A DNA stretch of 64,000 bases from Siminovitchia acidinfaciens (GTDB lineage Bacteria > Bacillota > Bacilli > Bacillales > Bacillaceae_C), in contig NZ_QYTV02000003.1 of the NCBI RefSeq assembly GCF_003605385.1, positions 1-64,000 on the forward strand, read 5' to 3'. The notes beneath the pieces were generated by a model. The model saw only the letters and a program-made list of their open reading frames with translations, searched no databases and had not been told where the DNA came from. Shown in pieces: positions 43,313-51,546 of the stretch. The position numbers were made by a program, and so were the translations under genes. Position 1 is the first letter of the stretch. Every line of letters begins with the position of its first letter.

Positions 43313-44311
43313 TTACATAAACAAATTTAAAACGTAGAAAGTAAATGCCGCAAGTAAACTTGTAATCGGCAAAGTGATAACCCATGTGAGTAGCATCGTT
43401 TTGGCTGTGTCCCATTTGACTCCCCTTACACGGTGGGATGTGCCAACCCCTAGGATGGATGACGAAATGACATGAGTGGTACTTACAGGTAAATGAATAT
43501 ATGTTGCACCAAATATAATCAAGGCCGAACTTAAATCTGCAGCAACGCCATTCACCGGACGAATTTTCATAATTTTTCCGCCAACTGTTTTGATGATCTT
43601 CCATCCGCCAACTGAGGTTCCTAGACCCATTGCCGTCGCACAGGACAGCTGAACCCAAAAAGGGATGTCATCCGTTGTATGAAGGTTATTGGCAATGAGA
43701 GCCATTGTGATAATCCCCATCGCTTTCTGAGCATCGTTCATACCGTGTGTGTATGCTTGCATGGATGCCGTTAATATTTGGAAGTAGCGAAATCGTTTAT
43801 TCGTTTTAGCAAGATTGAAGTTCTTGAAGCTGGTCTTGAAAATTGAATAAATGATAAATCCTACTACAAATGCGATGAGTGGCGAGAAAATCAGCGCTTC
43901 AAGTATTTTAGTAAAACCTTTAAAGTTAATTGATGCTATTCCTGCTGATGCAATCGCGGCTCCCGCGATTGATCCGATTAAGGCATGTGAGGAACTGCTA
44001 GGAATTCCAAAATACCATGTAATCAAGTTCCATGCGATAGCTGCAATCAGGGCTGCCATGATGACAATTGACCCATTTTGCAATGTGAATGGGTCCACGA
44101 TATCTTTTGTAATTGTCTTAGCGACACCCGTAAAAGTCATCGCGCCTAAAAAGTTCATTATGGCAGCAAGAGCGATTGCGACACGCGGTCTCAATGCCTT
44201 CGTTGAAACAGCCGTTGCAATGGCGTTTGCTGTATCGTGAAAGCCGTTAATAAAGTCGAAAGAAAGAGCAAGAATAACGATCAGTATAGTAATCAGTAAT
44301 AATGAATCCAT
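43313..44311 (-). CDS. Low-affinity inorganic phosphate transporter (Pit family)
   Basis: 332 residues with the duplicated PiT signatures FDFINGFHDTANAIATAV in the first half and QAYTHGMNDAQKAMGI in the second, and about ten membrane helices. It takes up phosphate (as metal phosphate) with protons or sodium. It lies 14 bases downstream of its PhoU-like partner gene, an arrangement common in bacilli. Confidence 0.94.
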   Translation of the reverse strand: MDSLLLITILIVILALSFDFINGFHDTANAIATAVSTKALRPRVAIALAAIMNFLGAMTFTGVAKTITKDIVDPFTLQNGSIVIMAALIAAIAWNLITWYFGIPSSSSHALIGSIAGAAIASAGIASINFKGFTKILEALIFSPLIAFVVGFIIYSIFKTSFKNFNLAKTNKRFRYFQILTASMQAYTHGMNDAQKAMGIITMALIANNLHTTDDIPFWVQLSCATAMGLGTSVGGWKIIKTVGGKIMKIRPVNGVAADLSSALIIFGATYIHLPVSTTHVISSSILGVGTSHRVRGVKWDTAKTMLLTWVITLPITSLLAAFTFYVLNLFM

Positions 44312-44325
44312 ATATTTAGACTCCC

Positions 44326-44946
44326 TTAAGCGTTTTTCATCACAATGCTTTCAAGTGTATTGGCGACGCCTTGGCAATCGTCCGCGATCTGCTCCATATG
44401 CTCATACACTTCTTTATATTTAATCAATTGAATTGGGTCTTTTTCGGTTGCAAAAAGGTTTGTCATGGATTCACGCAATACATCATCGCATACGGATTCG
44501 TATTCTTTTATTTTGATAGCATGAGGACGGACATCCGGCAGCTTTTTACTGAATAACAAACCGATGGCTGTTTCAATTTCTACCGAACATTTGCGAATGG
44601 TTTCTACAAATTTGACTACATATTCGTCCGCTTTTACAATCTGGTACATTTCAAAAAGACCGGCAGTATGTTCCATGCCATCAAGTACATCATCCATAGC
44701 CATGGAAAGGTCCCAAAGATCTTCCCGTTCTATCGGGGTGATGAAGGAGTTGTTCAATTCTGTGATCATTTCATGTACAAGCGAATCTCCGATGTTTTCA
44801 TATTCCTTCATTTTTTCGGCGAAAATTTTTGTATCATCTGCATTGCCAAGTTTATAGTCTGCAAAATAATCAGCGCTCACCTTTAAGTTTGCCGCAATTT
44901 TCTCCAATAATGTGGCAAACTTATCTTTTTTCCTGTTAAAGACCAT
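44326..44946 (-). CDS. DUF47 PhoU-like regulator of Pit
   Basis: 206 residues, all-helical, of the DUF47 family (PhoU-like; B. subtilis YkaA type). It starts MVFNRKKDKFATLLEKIAAN and has repeated E-x3-D-type metal-binding segments. Such proteins are thought to control the Pit transporter encoded next to them. It is the first gene of the pair, with GGGTGGGAATTAAAA before its ATG. Confidence 0.92.
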   Translation of the reverse strand: MVFNRKKDKFATLLEKIAANLKVSADYFADYKLGNADDTKIFAEKMKEYENIGDSLVHEMITELNNSFITPIEREDLWDLSMAMDDVLDGMEHTAGLFEMYQIVKADEYVVKFVETIRKCSVEIETAIGLLFSKKLPDVRPHAIKIKEYESVCDDVLRESMTNLFATEKDPIQLIKYKEVYEHMEQIADDCQGVANTLESIVMKNA

Positions 44947-45107
44947 TTTTAATTCCCACCCTTTTCCAAGGTTATTGTATCAAACGTTTTTATTTTAGCT
45001 CATATTCAAGAAAGATAAAAGTTTCTGTCGAATAAATATTGTGAACAAATTATTCGTTTTCAAACGCGGTAACGGATACAATGAAGAAAATGGAGGAGGG
45101 ATGGAAA

Positions 45108-45944
45108 ATGATTAACAGTTTAAAAGAAGTGAAAACACTGCATAACGGGGTTAAGATTCCTTACATAGGTCTTGGGGTATACAAGATGAAAAAGGAAACA
45201 GAAGCGATTGCAGCCATTAAATATGCCATTAATCATGGTTATAGATCAATTGATACGGCTCACATTTATGAGAATGAACACATTGTCGGCAGGGCAATCA
45301 AGGAAACCGAGATTCCCAGGGAAGAGCTGTTTATCACAACAAAAGTGTGGAATACGGACCAGGGGTATGATTCTACATTAAGGGCCTTCGAACAAAGCCT
45401 GAAAAAACTGGACATGGACTATCTCGACCTTTATTTGATCCACTGGGCTGTAAAGGATAAATACAAGGAAACATGGCGTGCTTTGGAAAGGCTGTATGAT
45501 GAAAAAGTTGTAAAAGCCATAGGCGTCTGCAATTTTCAGATCCATCATCTGGAAGATCTGGCAACTAACAGCAATGAAAAGCCGGTAATCAATCAGGTGG
45601 AACTGCATCCTAGATTAAACCAGGAGCCGTTAAGGGAATATTGTGAGCAACATAAAATTGCTGTTGAAGCTTGGTCACCAATAGCACAAGGCCGTCTCTT
45701 AGAAGAGCCGACATTGCAGCATCTGGCTCAAAAGCACGGAAAAACCACCGCACAGATTATCTTGCGCTGGCATTTGCAAAATGACGTTGTCGTTATTCCA
45801 AAATCTGTTCATGAAGAAAGAATCCGTGAAAACGCCGATTTATTCAATTTTGAATTAACGAAGAACGAGATGAATGAAATTAATGCCTTGAATATGAATG
45901 AAAGGATCGGTCCGGATCCTGATAATTTCAATTTTTCGTCATGA
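45108..45944 (+). CDS. Aldo/keto reductase
   Basis: 278 residues, (beta/alpha)8 NADPH-dependent oxidoreductase. The catalytic tetrad is complete: Asp and Tyr in SIDTAHIYENE, Lys in FITTKVWN and His in YLIHWAV. It resembles B. subtilis YvgN/YtbE, which reduce methylglyoxal and other aldehydes. ATG 45108 follows GGAGGAGGGATGGAAA; nine in-frame codons upstream include an alternative start. It stands alone. Confidence 0.92.
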   Translation: MINSLKEVKTLHNGVKIPYIGLGVYKMKKETEAIAAIKYAINHGYRSIDTAHIYENEHIVGRAIKETEIPREELFITTKVWNTDQGYDSTLRAFEQSLKKLDMDYLDLYLIHWAVKDKYKETWRALERLYDEKVVKAIGVCNFQIHHLEDLATNSNEKPVINQVELHPRLNQEPLREYCEQHKIAVEAWSPIAQGRLLEEPTLQHLAQKHGKTTAQIILRWHLQNDVVVIPKSVHEERIRENADLFNFELTKNEMNEINALNMNERIGPDPDNFNFSS

Positions 45945-46190
45945 GAAAATAGAGGACATGCTGGCCACTGTAAAAGATATGCCAGCATGTTGATACTTGA
46001 CTCAGCCGCTGGGGGATTTAACGCGGCTGTCTACCTGTATGTAACCCGAAGTAGTCTCCGAATTAGCACTGCACCTTTGTCTATCTGAATAAAAATTCCA
46101 TTTAATTTCCTGCCATTCCCATGAAATCGGGTATACAACCTATGTTATTCTAAGAAGACCTATTACTACATTTAAAGGCAGGTTCAGGCA

Positions 46191-46595
46191 ATGAGAGTGG
46201 TGTTTGCGGCAAGTTTGGAACAAAAGAAGATGATCAAAGACCTTATTGACCATCTTTATCATTCCGTATTCCCTTTATATTTTGATGAAGTGGAAACAAA
46301 GGAATTGATTCGTTGGGAAGTGTTAAATACTCCCAGCGAACAGGAGGAGTGGCTGGAAACTGCAAATGACGCATATCGTATCATCGTCGCACTCCAAGTG
46401 CTTATTTCATTGCTGGAGTTAAGATCCCTTCCTGTTGATAATGAGGATTATAAAAAAATATTCTTTAGGAATAAATGCATATTGGAAAAATATGGGTTAT
46501 CTTTTCCTTTTACATACAACCAATTTGCTTCGCTTCATAATACTGGCTTGGCGTTTAGCATGTTTACGAGCCCAGCTAATGAATATTTGATCTGA
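46191..46595 (+). CDS. YhcU-family protein
   Basis: 134 residues similar to the conserved Bacillus protein YhcU (start VVFAASLEQKKMIKDLIDHL, then FPLYFDEVETKEL). It appears soluble and helical, without known catalytic motifs. Function is not known. It stands alone with its own terminator. Confidence 0.78.
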   Translation: MRVVFAASLEQKKMIKDLIDHLYHSVFPLYFDEVETKELIRWEVLNTPSEQEEWLETANDAYRIIVALQVLISLLELRSLPVDNEDYKKIFFRNKCILEKYGLSFPFTYNQFASLHNTGLAFSMFTSPANEYLI

Positions 46596-46637
46596 AAAAA
46601 GGCCGTTCAGTATAATTTGCTAAACGGCCTTTTTTAG
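46596..46637 (+). terminator. Terminator of the yhcU-like gene
   Basis: AAAAAAGGCCGTT/AACGGCCTTTTTT stem with T-run. Confidence 0.9.
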
Positions 46638-46726
46638 GTCACTAAGAGCGCAAAGGATGTCATTTTAGTTGGTAGCTATTAATGAAGATCACCCGTTTGC
46701 CCCTAATTGTAACTCAATCTAAGTAG

Positions 46727-46757
46727 AAAGGGGGCTGTTTATACAGTCCCCTTTGGT
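46727..46757 (-). terminator. Weak hairpin after the bdb genes
   Basis: AAAGGGGGCTGT/ACAGTCCCCTTT stem with a 5-base loop, without a strong T-run on the minus strand. It may protect or end the bdb transcript. Confidence 0.5.
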
Positions 46758-46815
46758 GGTTCGGTATTTTTGCTCAGTCCAATATGTCATGAACAAGTCC
46801 AGAGGAGGAGAACTC

Positions 46816-47283
46816 TTATTTCACATGCTCCTCAAACCAAGTTTCAATTTCGTTTTGCGGATTGCCCCCGACAAGTCTGGCATCTTCTTCCCCGTTTTTA
46901 AAATGTATCAGTGTAGGAGTGTATTTAATCCTGTATTGGTTCCATCCATCTTCGAATTCAAGCAGATTGAATTGATATACATCAACACCCATCTTTTCTG
47001 CAGCCGGAATCAATTCTGGTGTTGTTTTCATGCAATGCGGACAAGTCGGGCTAAAGAAATAAACAGTCACATTTTCTTTATTATTTAGCTTTTTCTCTAA
47101 TTCTTCAGGCAAAATAATGTTCTGATATAAAGGATCATCCAGCAAGTCTATGGTTGCAGAATGAAGATTTTCCTTTTTATAGATATTACCTTCCGATTTT
47201 TTCAACTGCTGCCACTTTGTGATGCCTGCAATTGCGGCAAATAAAGCAATGATGATAACTAAAAAAATAATCAATTTCTTCAT
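46816..47283 (-). CDS. Membrane-anchored thiol-disulfide protein (BdbA-like)
   Basis: 155 residues: an N-terminal membrane anchor (about 4-21) and an extracytoplasmic thioredoxin fold with the CPHC site (Cys81, Cys84) and cis-Pro in YTPTLIHF. It acts in disulfide formation or exchange outside the membrane. It overlaps the upstream bdbC-like gene by 4 bases, forming a DsbA/DsbB-type pair, as in B. subtilis bdb loci. Confidence 0.88.
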   Translation of the reverse strand: MKKLIIFLVIIIALFAAIAGITKWQQLKKSEGNIYKKENLHSATIDLLDDPLYQNIILPEELEKKLNNKENVTVYFFSPTCPHCMKTTPELIPAAEKMGVDVYQFNLLEFEDGWNQYRIKYTPTLIHFKNGEEDARLVGGNPQNEIETWFEEHVK

Positions 47284-47729
47284 ATACGGTCCTCTCCCTT
47301 GGCTGTTTTTAATAACAGCATACTTACAATAAAAACTAAGATAAAAGCAATAAGAGCCAGAAATGGTATTGTGATAAAGCCCAGCCAGTTAATGTACTGG
47401 CCTGTGCATGGTACTCGGCCGCATGCAGGTGCACTGGAAGTGAAAAAAGGAACCTTCTGTATTAAGTAATGGTAAAAGGAAAGACACATTCCAATTCCTG
47501 ATAAAACACTTGAATACAATGCAATTCCATAATTTTTTTTAACCGCTGCAATCCCTAAAAGTATCGTAAGGGGGTACATTAAAATCCTTTGGTACCAGCA
47601 AAGCTCGCAAGGCTCAAATTGCTTTATTTCGGAAAAATATAAGCTGCCAAGCGTTGCAATCAATGAGATTGCCCATGCAAAAAATAGCATATTCTCCTTA
47701 TTGTTCACCGATTTCGATTCCAAATGCAT
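47280..47729 (-). CDS. DsbB-family disulfide oxidoreductase (BdbC-like)
   Basis: 149 residues, four membrane helices, with both DsbB cysteine pairs: CELCWYQRILMYP in the first loop and ACGRVPC in the second. It reoxidises the partner thioredoxin-like protein and passes electrons to quinone. The start is uncertain: ATG 47729 has only a weak site, and a GTG 8 codons further would give the usual BdbC length. Confidence 0.9.
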   Translation of the reverse strand: MHLESKSVNNKENMLFFAWAISLIATLGSLYFSEIKQFEPCELCWYQRILMYPLTILLGIAAVKKNYGIALYSSVLSGIGMCLSFYHYLIQKVPFFTSSAPACGRVPCTGQYINWLGFITIPFLALIAFILVFIVSMLLLKTAKGEDRI

Positions 47730-47822
47730 TCACTGCCTTTATCTAAAGAATTACCTTGATTATAGTATTAATATCTCTTGTGTGTAAAAGATATGGCATC
47801 ACTGTAACAGTATTGTTAATTT

Positions 47823-47853
47823 TAAAAAGGCCGCCATTATTATTCAGGCGGCC
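47823..47853 (-). terminator. Terminator of the yhdB-like gene
   Basis: On the minus strand GGCCGCC and GGCGGCC close an 11-base loop, followed by TTTTTAAAA. Confidence 0.82.
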
Positions 47854-47861
47854 CGTATTTA

Positions 47862-48113
47862 TTACATTCGAATAAGCGGAAAGTCCTCGAAAATCTCAGT
47901 ATTGTCTGTTGCAGTTGCAGCATACTCCAAAAATCGGAGCAGCGAAAATAACTGGCGCTCAATCAGTGAATAGTCACGGGAAAAATAATATGCGTGCAAA
48001 AAGCGTTCTATCCTCTTTGAAAGCATATCGTCTTTCGTCCTGACCATCAGGACGATTAAATTATCCCATTCGGAACGATGGGTATAATAAAGAGCTTTGT
48101 CATAATCCAGCAA
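47862..48113 (-). CDS. YhdB-family protein
   Basis: 83 residues matching the conserved Bacillus protein YhdB (DYDKALYYTHRSEWDNLIVL). Soluble, no recognised motif, function unknown. TTG 48113 is chosen because AAAAGGAGGGAG precedes it at 7 bases; an upstream in-frame ATG at 48143 overlaps the stop of the small ORF before it. Confidence 0.78.
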   Translation of the reverse strand: MLDYDKALYYTHRSEWDNLIVLMVRTKDDMLSKRIERFLHAYYFSRDYSLIERQLFSLLRFLEYAATATDNTEIFEDFPLIRM

Positions 48114-48142
48114 TTTAACTCCCTCCTTTTTAGGAGTTGCCA

Positions 48143-48274
48143 TTAGTATTGACGGTTGGAGCTAATGCTTTTGGTGTAAATGTTGACATTGGCATATAAC
48201 AGGCTTGCCAATTCATGAGATGTATATAGTAATTCAGTTGCGGAAAAATAAAATGAATTGCTTTGGATTTTCAT
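48143..48274 (-). CDS. Small ORF upstream of the yhdB-like gene
   Basis: 43 codons, MKIQSNSFYFSATELLYTSH to SSNRQY, ending 29 bases before the YhdB start. A weak AAAGGG lies 8 bases before its ATG. Composition is protein-like, but I do not recognise it. It lies divergent to spoVR and would be co-transcribed with the yhdB-like gene. Confidence 0.45.
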   Translation of the reverse strand: MKIQSNSFYFSATELLYTSHELASLLYANVNIYTKSISSNRQY

Positions 48275-48322
48275 GATTGCGCCCTTTCTTTCATACATTG
48301 TGGATAAGGGAGGGGAATTGCC

Positions 48323-49735
48323 ATGAGTGCGGATACGAAAGCGTTGGAATATGCCATTAGTGAAATCACAGAGATCGCCAGCGGATTTGGACTTGATTTT
48401 TACCCCATGCGCTATGAAATTTGTCCCGCAGATATAATATATACATTTGGAGCTTACGGAATGCCGACTCGTTTTTCCCACTGGAGCTTTGGAAAGCAAT
48501 TTTTTAAAATGAAGCTGCATTATGATTTCGGCTTAAGCAAGATATATGAACTTGTTATCAATTCGGATCCTTGCTACGCATTCCTGCTTGATTCGAATTC
48601 GTTAATCCAAAATAAGCTAATTGTTGCCCATGTCCTTGCACACTGTGATTTCTTTAAAAATAATGTCCGATTTAGAAACACAAAAAGAGACATGGTTGAA
48701 AGCATGGCTGCTACCGCCGAAAGAATCAGACAGTATGAAATCGAATACGGGAGGCGGGAAGTAGAGGAGTTTTTGGATGCTGTCCTTTCCATTGAAGAAC
48801 ATATCGATCCTTCATTAGTCCGACCGACATTGGATTGGACTTTGAATGAAGAAGATGAATGGGAGGAGGAAGAGGAGAAGACGGTAACAGAGTTCGATGA
48901 TTTGTGGGATTTGGATGAAAAGAAGCAAACAAAGGAAAGAAAAAAACGAAAGAAAAAATTTCCACCTCAGCCAGAAAAAGATCTTCTGCTTTTTATTGAG
49001 CAATACAGCCGGGAGCTTTCCGACTGGCAACGGGATATTATGACGATGGTTCGTGAAGAAATGCTGTATTTCTGGCCGCAGCTTGAAACGAAAATCATGA
49101 ACGAGGGATGGGCGTCTTATTGGCATCAAAGAATCATTAGGGAATTAGATTTAAAAAGCGATGAGGCAATTGAATTTGCAAAGTTAAATGCCGGGGTCAT
49201 TCAGCCATCTAAAACAAGCATAAATCCTTATTACCTGGGTTTAAAGATTTTTGAAGATATTGAAGAGCGGTGGGACAATCCGGATGAGGAATTGAAGAGA
49301 CAAGGAGTCGAGCCAGACTCAGGCAGGGAAAAGATGTTTGAGGTAAGGGAGCTTGATTCGGACATTTCTTTTCTCCGTAATTATCTTACTAAGGATCTTG
49401 TCACACGCGAAGATATGTACTTGTTTCAAAAACAGGGACGTGATTATAAGGTCGTCGATAAAGAATGGAAGGAAGTACGGGACCAGCTTGTCAACATGAG
49501 GGTTAATGGCGGCTTTCCGTACTTGACTGTCAATGATGGAGATTACATGAAAAATGGCGAACTTTATATTGAGCATTCCTACGAGGGGGTTGAACTTGAT
49601 TTAAAATATTTAGAAAAAGTATTGCCTTACATTTATCAGCTCTGGGGCAGGTCAATTCATATGGAAAGTGTTGTGGAAAACCGGCCTATGATCTTTAGCT
49701 ACGATGGCAGGAATGTGCAGCGGAAATTTTTATGA
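48323..49735 (+). CDS. spoVR: SpoVR-family protein
   Basis: 470 residues, the usual SpoVR length. Family segments WLKHRY-like positions are replaced here by [19 protein letters not shown], a strongly conserved SpoVR stretch with His residues. A highly acidic/basic insert (about 168-215, [10 protein letters not shown] ... [10 protein letters not shown]) is striking. SpoVR is needed for normal spore cortex formation in B. subtilis and is the third member of the PrkA-YhbH-SpoVR group. AAGGGAGGGG precedes the ATG. Confidence 0.94.
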   Translation: MSADTKALEYAISEITEIASGFGLDFYPMRYEICPADIIYTFGAYGMPTRFSHWSFGKQFFKMKLHYDFGLSKIYELVINSDPCYAFLLDSNSLIQNKLIVAHVLAHCDFFKNNVRFRNTKRDMVESMAATAERIRQYEIEYGRREVEEFLDAVLSIEEHIDPSLVRPTLDWTLNEEDEWEEEEEKTVTEFDDLWDLDEKKQTKERKKRKKKFPPQPEKDLLLFIEQYSRELSDWQRDIMTMVREEMLYFWPQLETKIMNEGWASYWHQRIIRELDLKSDEAIEFAKLNAGVIQPSKTSINPYYLGLKIFEDIEERWDNPDEELKRQGVEPDSGREKMFEVRELDSDISFLRNYLTKDLVTREDMYLFQKQGRDYKVVDKEWKEVRDQLVNMRVNGGFPYLTVNDGDYMKNGELYIEHSYEGVELDLKYLEKVLPYIYQLWGRSIHMESVVENRPMIFSYDGRNVQRKFL

Positions 49736-49744
49736 GAAAAGCGG

Positions 49745-50010
49745 AGGCGATTGTTTAGCGACGTACGGACTGGACGACTCCTGACGAGATAAAGGATAAG
49801 GAAGTGCGAGAGTGCCTGATTATCGGCGACAAACATAAGACAAGAGCTGGTGAAGGCGTCCTTTGCCTTCAGAAGCATTTGGCTTATGACCTCGAGCCGA
49901 TGGCACTCGGCAGGCTCAGTACGCGACATCCTGTCGCTTCGCTTGCACTAGCACATCGTGTGCGTCGCAGCCGGACAACACGGTGACGAAGTCCGCCTCA
50001 GATCACCACA
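49745..50010 (-). repeat. Interspersed repeat, inverted copy after spoVR
   Basis: Read on the minus strand this matches 29411-29640 closely: GGTGTTGTCCGGCTGCGACG, GTGCTAGTGCAAGCGAAGCG, then GATAAGCAGGCACTCTCGCA-type sequence and CCTTATCCTTTATCTCG. It faces opposite to the block at 29 kb, giving an inverted pair about 20 kb apart. Confidence 0.8.
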
Positions 50011-50064
50011 TTCTGGGTCTTCGGTCTTGTCAGTCGGAACCAACAGCTTGTTTTTAAGCATCAT
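49948..50064 (-). CDS. Possible small ORF running into the repeat
   Basis: 38 codons (MMLKNKLLVPTDKTEDPECG, then repeat-derived codons, ending THTMC and TAG). AAAGGAG lies about 7 bases before the ATG, which is a good ribosome site. The first half is outside the repeat, the second inside, so it may be a truncated gene completed by a stop in the repeat. Low confidence as a functional gene. Confidence 0.3.
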   Translation of the reverse strand: MMLKNKLLVPTDKTEDPECGDLRRTSSPCCPAATHTMC

Positions 50065-50440
50065 GAGTTTGCTCCTTTGTGTATATTGTGAATTTCGTAC
50101 GGCTTCGCGGCGAGCGGAACAGGACTACTCCGAATAAGTAATGGCGCAAAAGCAGATTTTGTTGATTTATCGTAGGAAAGCAGCTGATATCTTTCACATC
50201 TTGTGAGTCTTCTTCGTGTAAACTCCGTGCAACTTTGACTTCTTCGATAACCTATGCCTTGGAGTACTAGGAAAACGCAGTCACTGATCGCAATCTGGAA
50301 TAGAGAAGTGGTGGTGTTAAACGAGCGCTATCAAATATTAGGTGAAATAGCTCAGTCAGTTCGTAGCAATCGCTAATGTTATTGAGCAAAAAAATATTGA
50401 CCCATTCTAAAGTGCGCACCATAATTTGGTGTGTTTTTTA
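50065..50440. other. Gap with no clear gene, one tRNA-like stretch
   Basis: No ORF with a ribosome site or known RNA was found. Near 50345 the sequence AATAGCTCAGTCAGTTCGTAG resembles a tRNA D-arm, but no matching acceptor or T-arm follows. It may be a decayed tRNA fragment. Confidence 0.4.
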
Positions 50441-50458
50441 TGTTTTGAAGGGAATTAA

Positions 50459-50860
50459 ATGAGGAAAATGAAAAGTGAGGAATCTCCGCCTAATACTATT
50501 GAGGAGGCGATTGTCATTTTTTTGGACAGTTATGTAAATCAAAAGGTTCAAATTAAATTCAGAAATTTACCCGAATCCCTTTCCGGCCAAGTGACGGGGA
50601 TTTATCATCCGGACAAGTGGTGTATTGCCAAGCTTATTTTCACTGAATCAATGGGTATGTGGATTGAAAACCCATGTTATGAACGGACAAAAGTGAAGGA
50701 AGACGATGGTACTGATGTCCCTGTTTCAGATCAGGTTGCCGAGAAATGTCCCACACACTTATTGATAAAATGGGATTATGTTGATTCTGTTATCGTCTTT
50801 CCTGAGAAAGACATGCCGGGTGTAGGAAAAGAAGCTAAGTTGATCGGCTTCCACTCTTAA
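50459..50860 (+). CDS. Hypothetical protein
   Basis: 133 residues, soluble, mixed alpha/beta composition (NQKVQIKFRNLPESLSGQVT ... KCPTHLLIKWDYVDSVIVFP). It may have a small barrel-like fold, but no family is recognised. GAAGGGAATTAA precedes the ATG. It has its own terminator and converges with the holin-like gene. Confidence 0.72.
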   Translation: MRKMKSEESPPNTIEEAIVIFLDSYVNQKVQIKFRNLPESLSGQVTGIYHPDKWCIAKLIFTESMGMWIENPCYERTKVKEDDGTDVPVSDQVAEKCPTHLLIKWDYVDSVIVFPEKDMPGVGKEAKLIGFHS

Positions 50861-50899
50861 AATGACTGGGCGCACTCAATGGTGCGCTCAGTCATTTTT
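50860..50899 (+). terminator. Terminator after the hypothetical gene
   Basis: AAATGACTGGGCGCAC/GTGCGCTCAGTCATTT, a long stem with a T-run. It overlaps the 3' end of the converging gene. Confidence 0.92.
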
Positions 50900-51191
50900 G
50901 ATTGTTTCCGGAGGATCTATATGTTTGCCAACTGGTTTTTAACGAGGCATATACACCAACGGCGGCATTTCCATAAAATAGTCCCATAAATATGGCTCCC
51001 CAAAAATTGAATTTGTGTGCGATGAACAAAGCGAATACCAGTCCAAAAATCGTGGCAACGGTTGGAATTAGAAACCGCGGGATTGGGAGCAGAAGCTTGA
51101 TAATCTCGGTGACAATGAGTACAGCAGGTACAGCGATAATTGCATCCCAAAAGTTTGTATGTATGATTGGAAAATGTTCTATTTGAATCAC
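50892..51191 (-). CDS. Holin-like small membrane protein
   Basis: 99 residues with two to three hydrophobic helices (AIIAVPAVLIVTEIIKLLLP, IPTVATIFGLVFALFIAHKF) and a charged tail. The plan resembles phage holins and related chromosomal proteins of Bacillus, but no lysis genes are near. The GTG start has only a weak ribosome site. Function unknown. Confidence 0.65.
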   Translation of the reverse strand: MIQIEHFPIIHTNFWDAIIAVPAVLIVTEIIKLLLPIPRFLIPTVATIFGLVFALFIAHKFNFWGAIFMGLFYGNAAVGVYASLKTSWQTYRSSGNNQK

Positions 51192-51251
51192 GCCTTATCA
51201 TGATGATATGCGATAGTATTTCCTAAAAAGAAAATGTTATTAATTTGTATC

Positions 51252-51282
51252 CAAAACAGGAAGCGCCCTAGCGGCACTTCCC
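51252..51282 (-). terminator. Terminator of the YjcZ-type gene
   Basis: On the minus strand GGAAGTGCC-GCTAG-GGCGCTTCC is followed by TGTTTTGG. Confidence 0.75.
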
Positions 51283-51289
51283 AACCATC

Positions 51290-51382
51290 CTAGTATACAT
51301 AGGAAGTTCCTACAATGATTAACAAAATGAACAGGACAACAATCAAAGCAAATCCCATTCCAAATCCGCCTCCACGGCTCAT
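51290..51382 (-). CDS. YjcZ-family sporulation peptide
   Basis: A 30-residue ORF too short for standard ORF calling. It starts MSRGGGFGMGFALIVVLFIL and ends GTSYVY, the hallmark of the YjcZ/YnzH-type small membrane peptides of Bacillaceae, which are often made during sporulation. ATAAGGAGGTGTTCAGTC precedes the ATG, an ideal ribosome site. It has its own terminator. Confidence 0.88.
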   Translation of the reverse strand: MSRGGGFGMGFALIVVLFILLIIVGTSYVY

Positions 51383-51496
51383 GACTGAACACCTCCTTAT
51401 GGGGTCCTGGTTTATTGTATGAACAAGCAGGGCTTATTGATTGGACAAATAGCCTCCGTTAAAAATGGAATTTCCGAGCTAAAACCTTGTTTTTTT

Positions 51497-51518
51497 ATAC
51501 TGTACGGGGGTATAGTAT
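51497..51518 (+). promoter_or_regulatory. CsoR-type copper operator
   Basis: ATACTGTACGGGGGTATAGTAT has ATACT/AGTAT arms around a GTACGGGGGTAT centre, like the CsoR site upstream of Bacillus copper operons. It lies 29 bases before csoR. Confidence 0.7.
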
Positions 51519-51546
51519 TGGTAAGAACTTATACGGAGGTATTTTT

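Noticed and set aside
50892-51191. Prophage remnant
   Set aside because: A single holin-like membrane protein without endolysin, portal or integrase genes is not enough.
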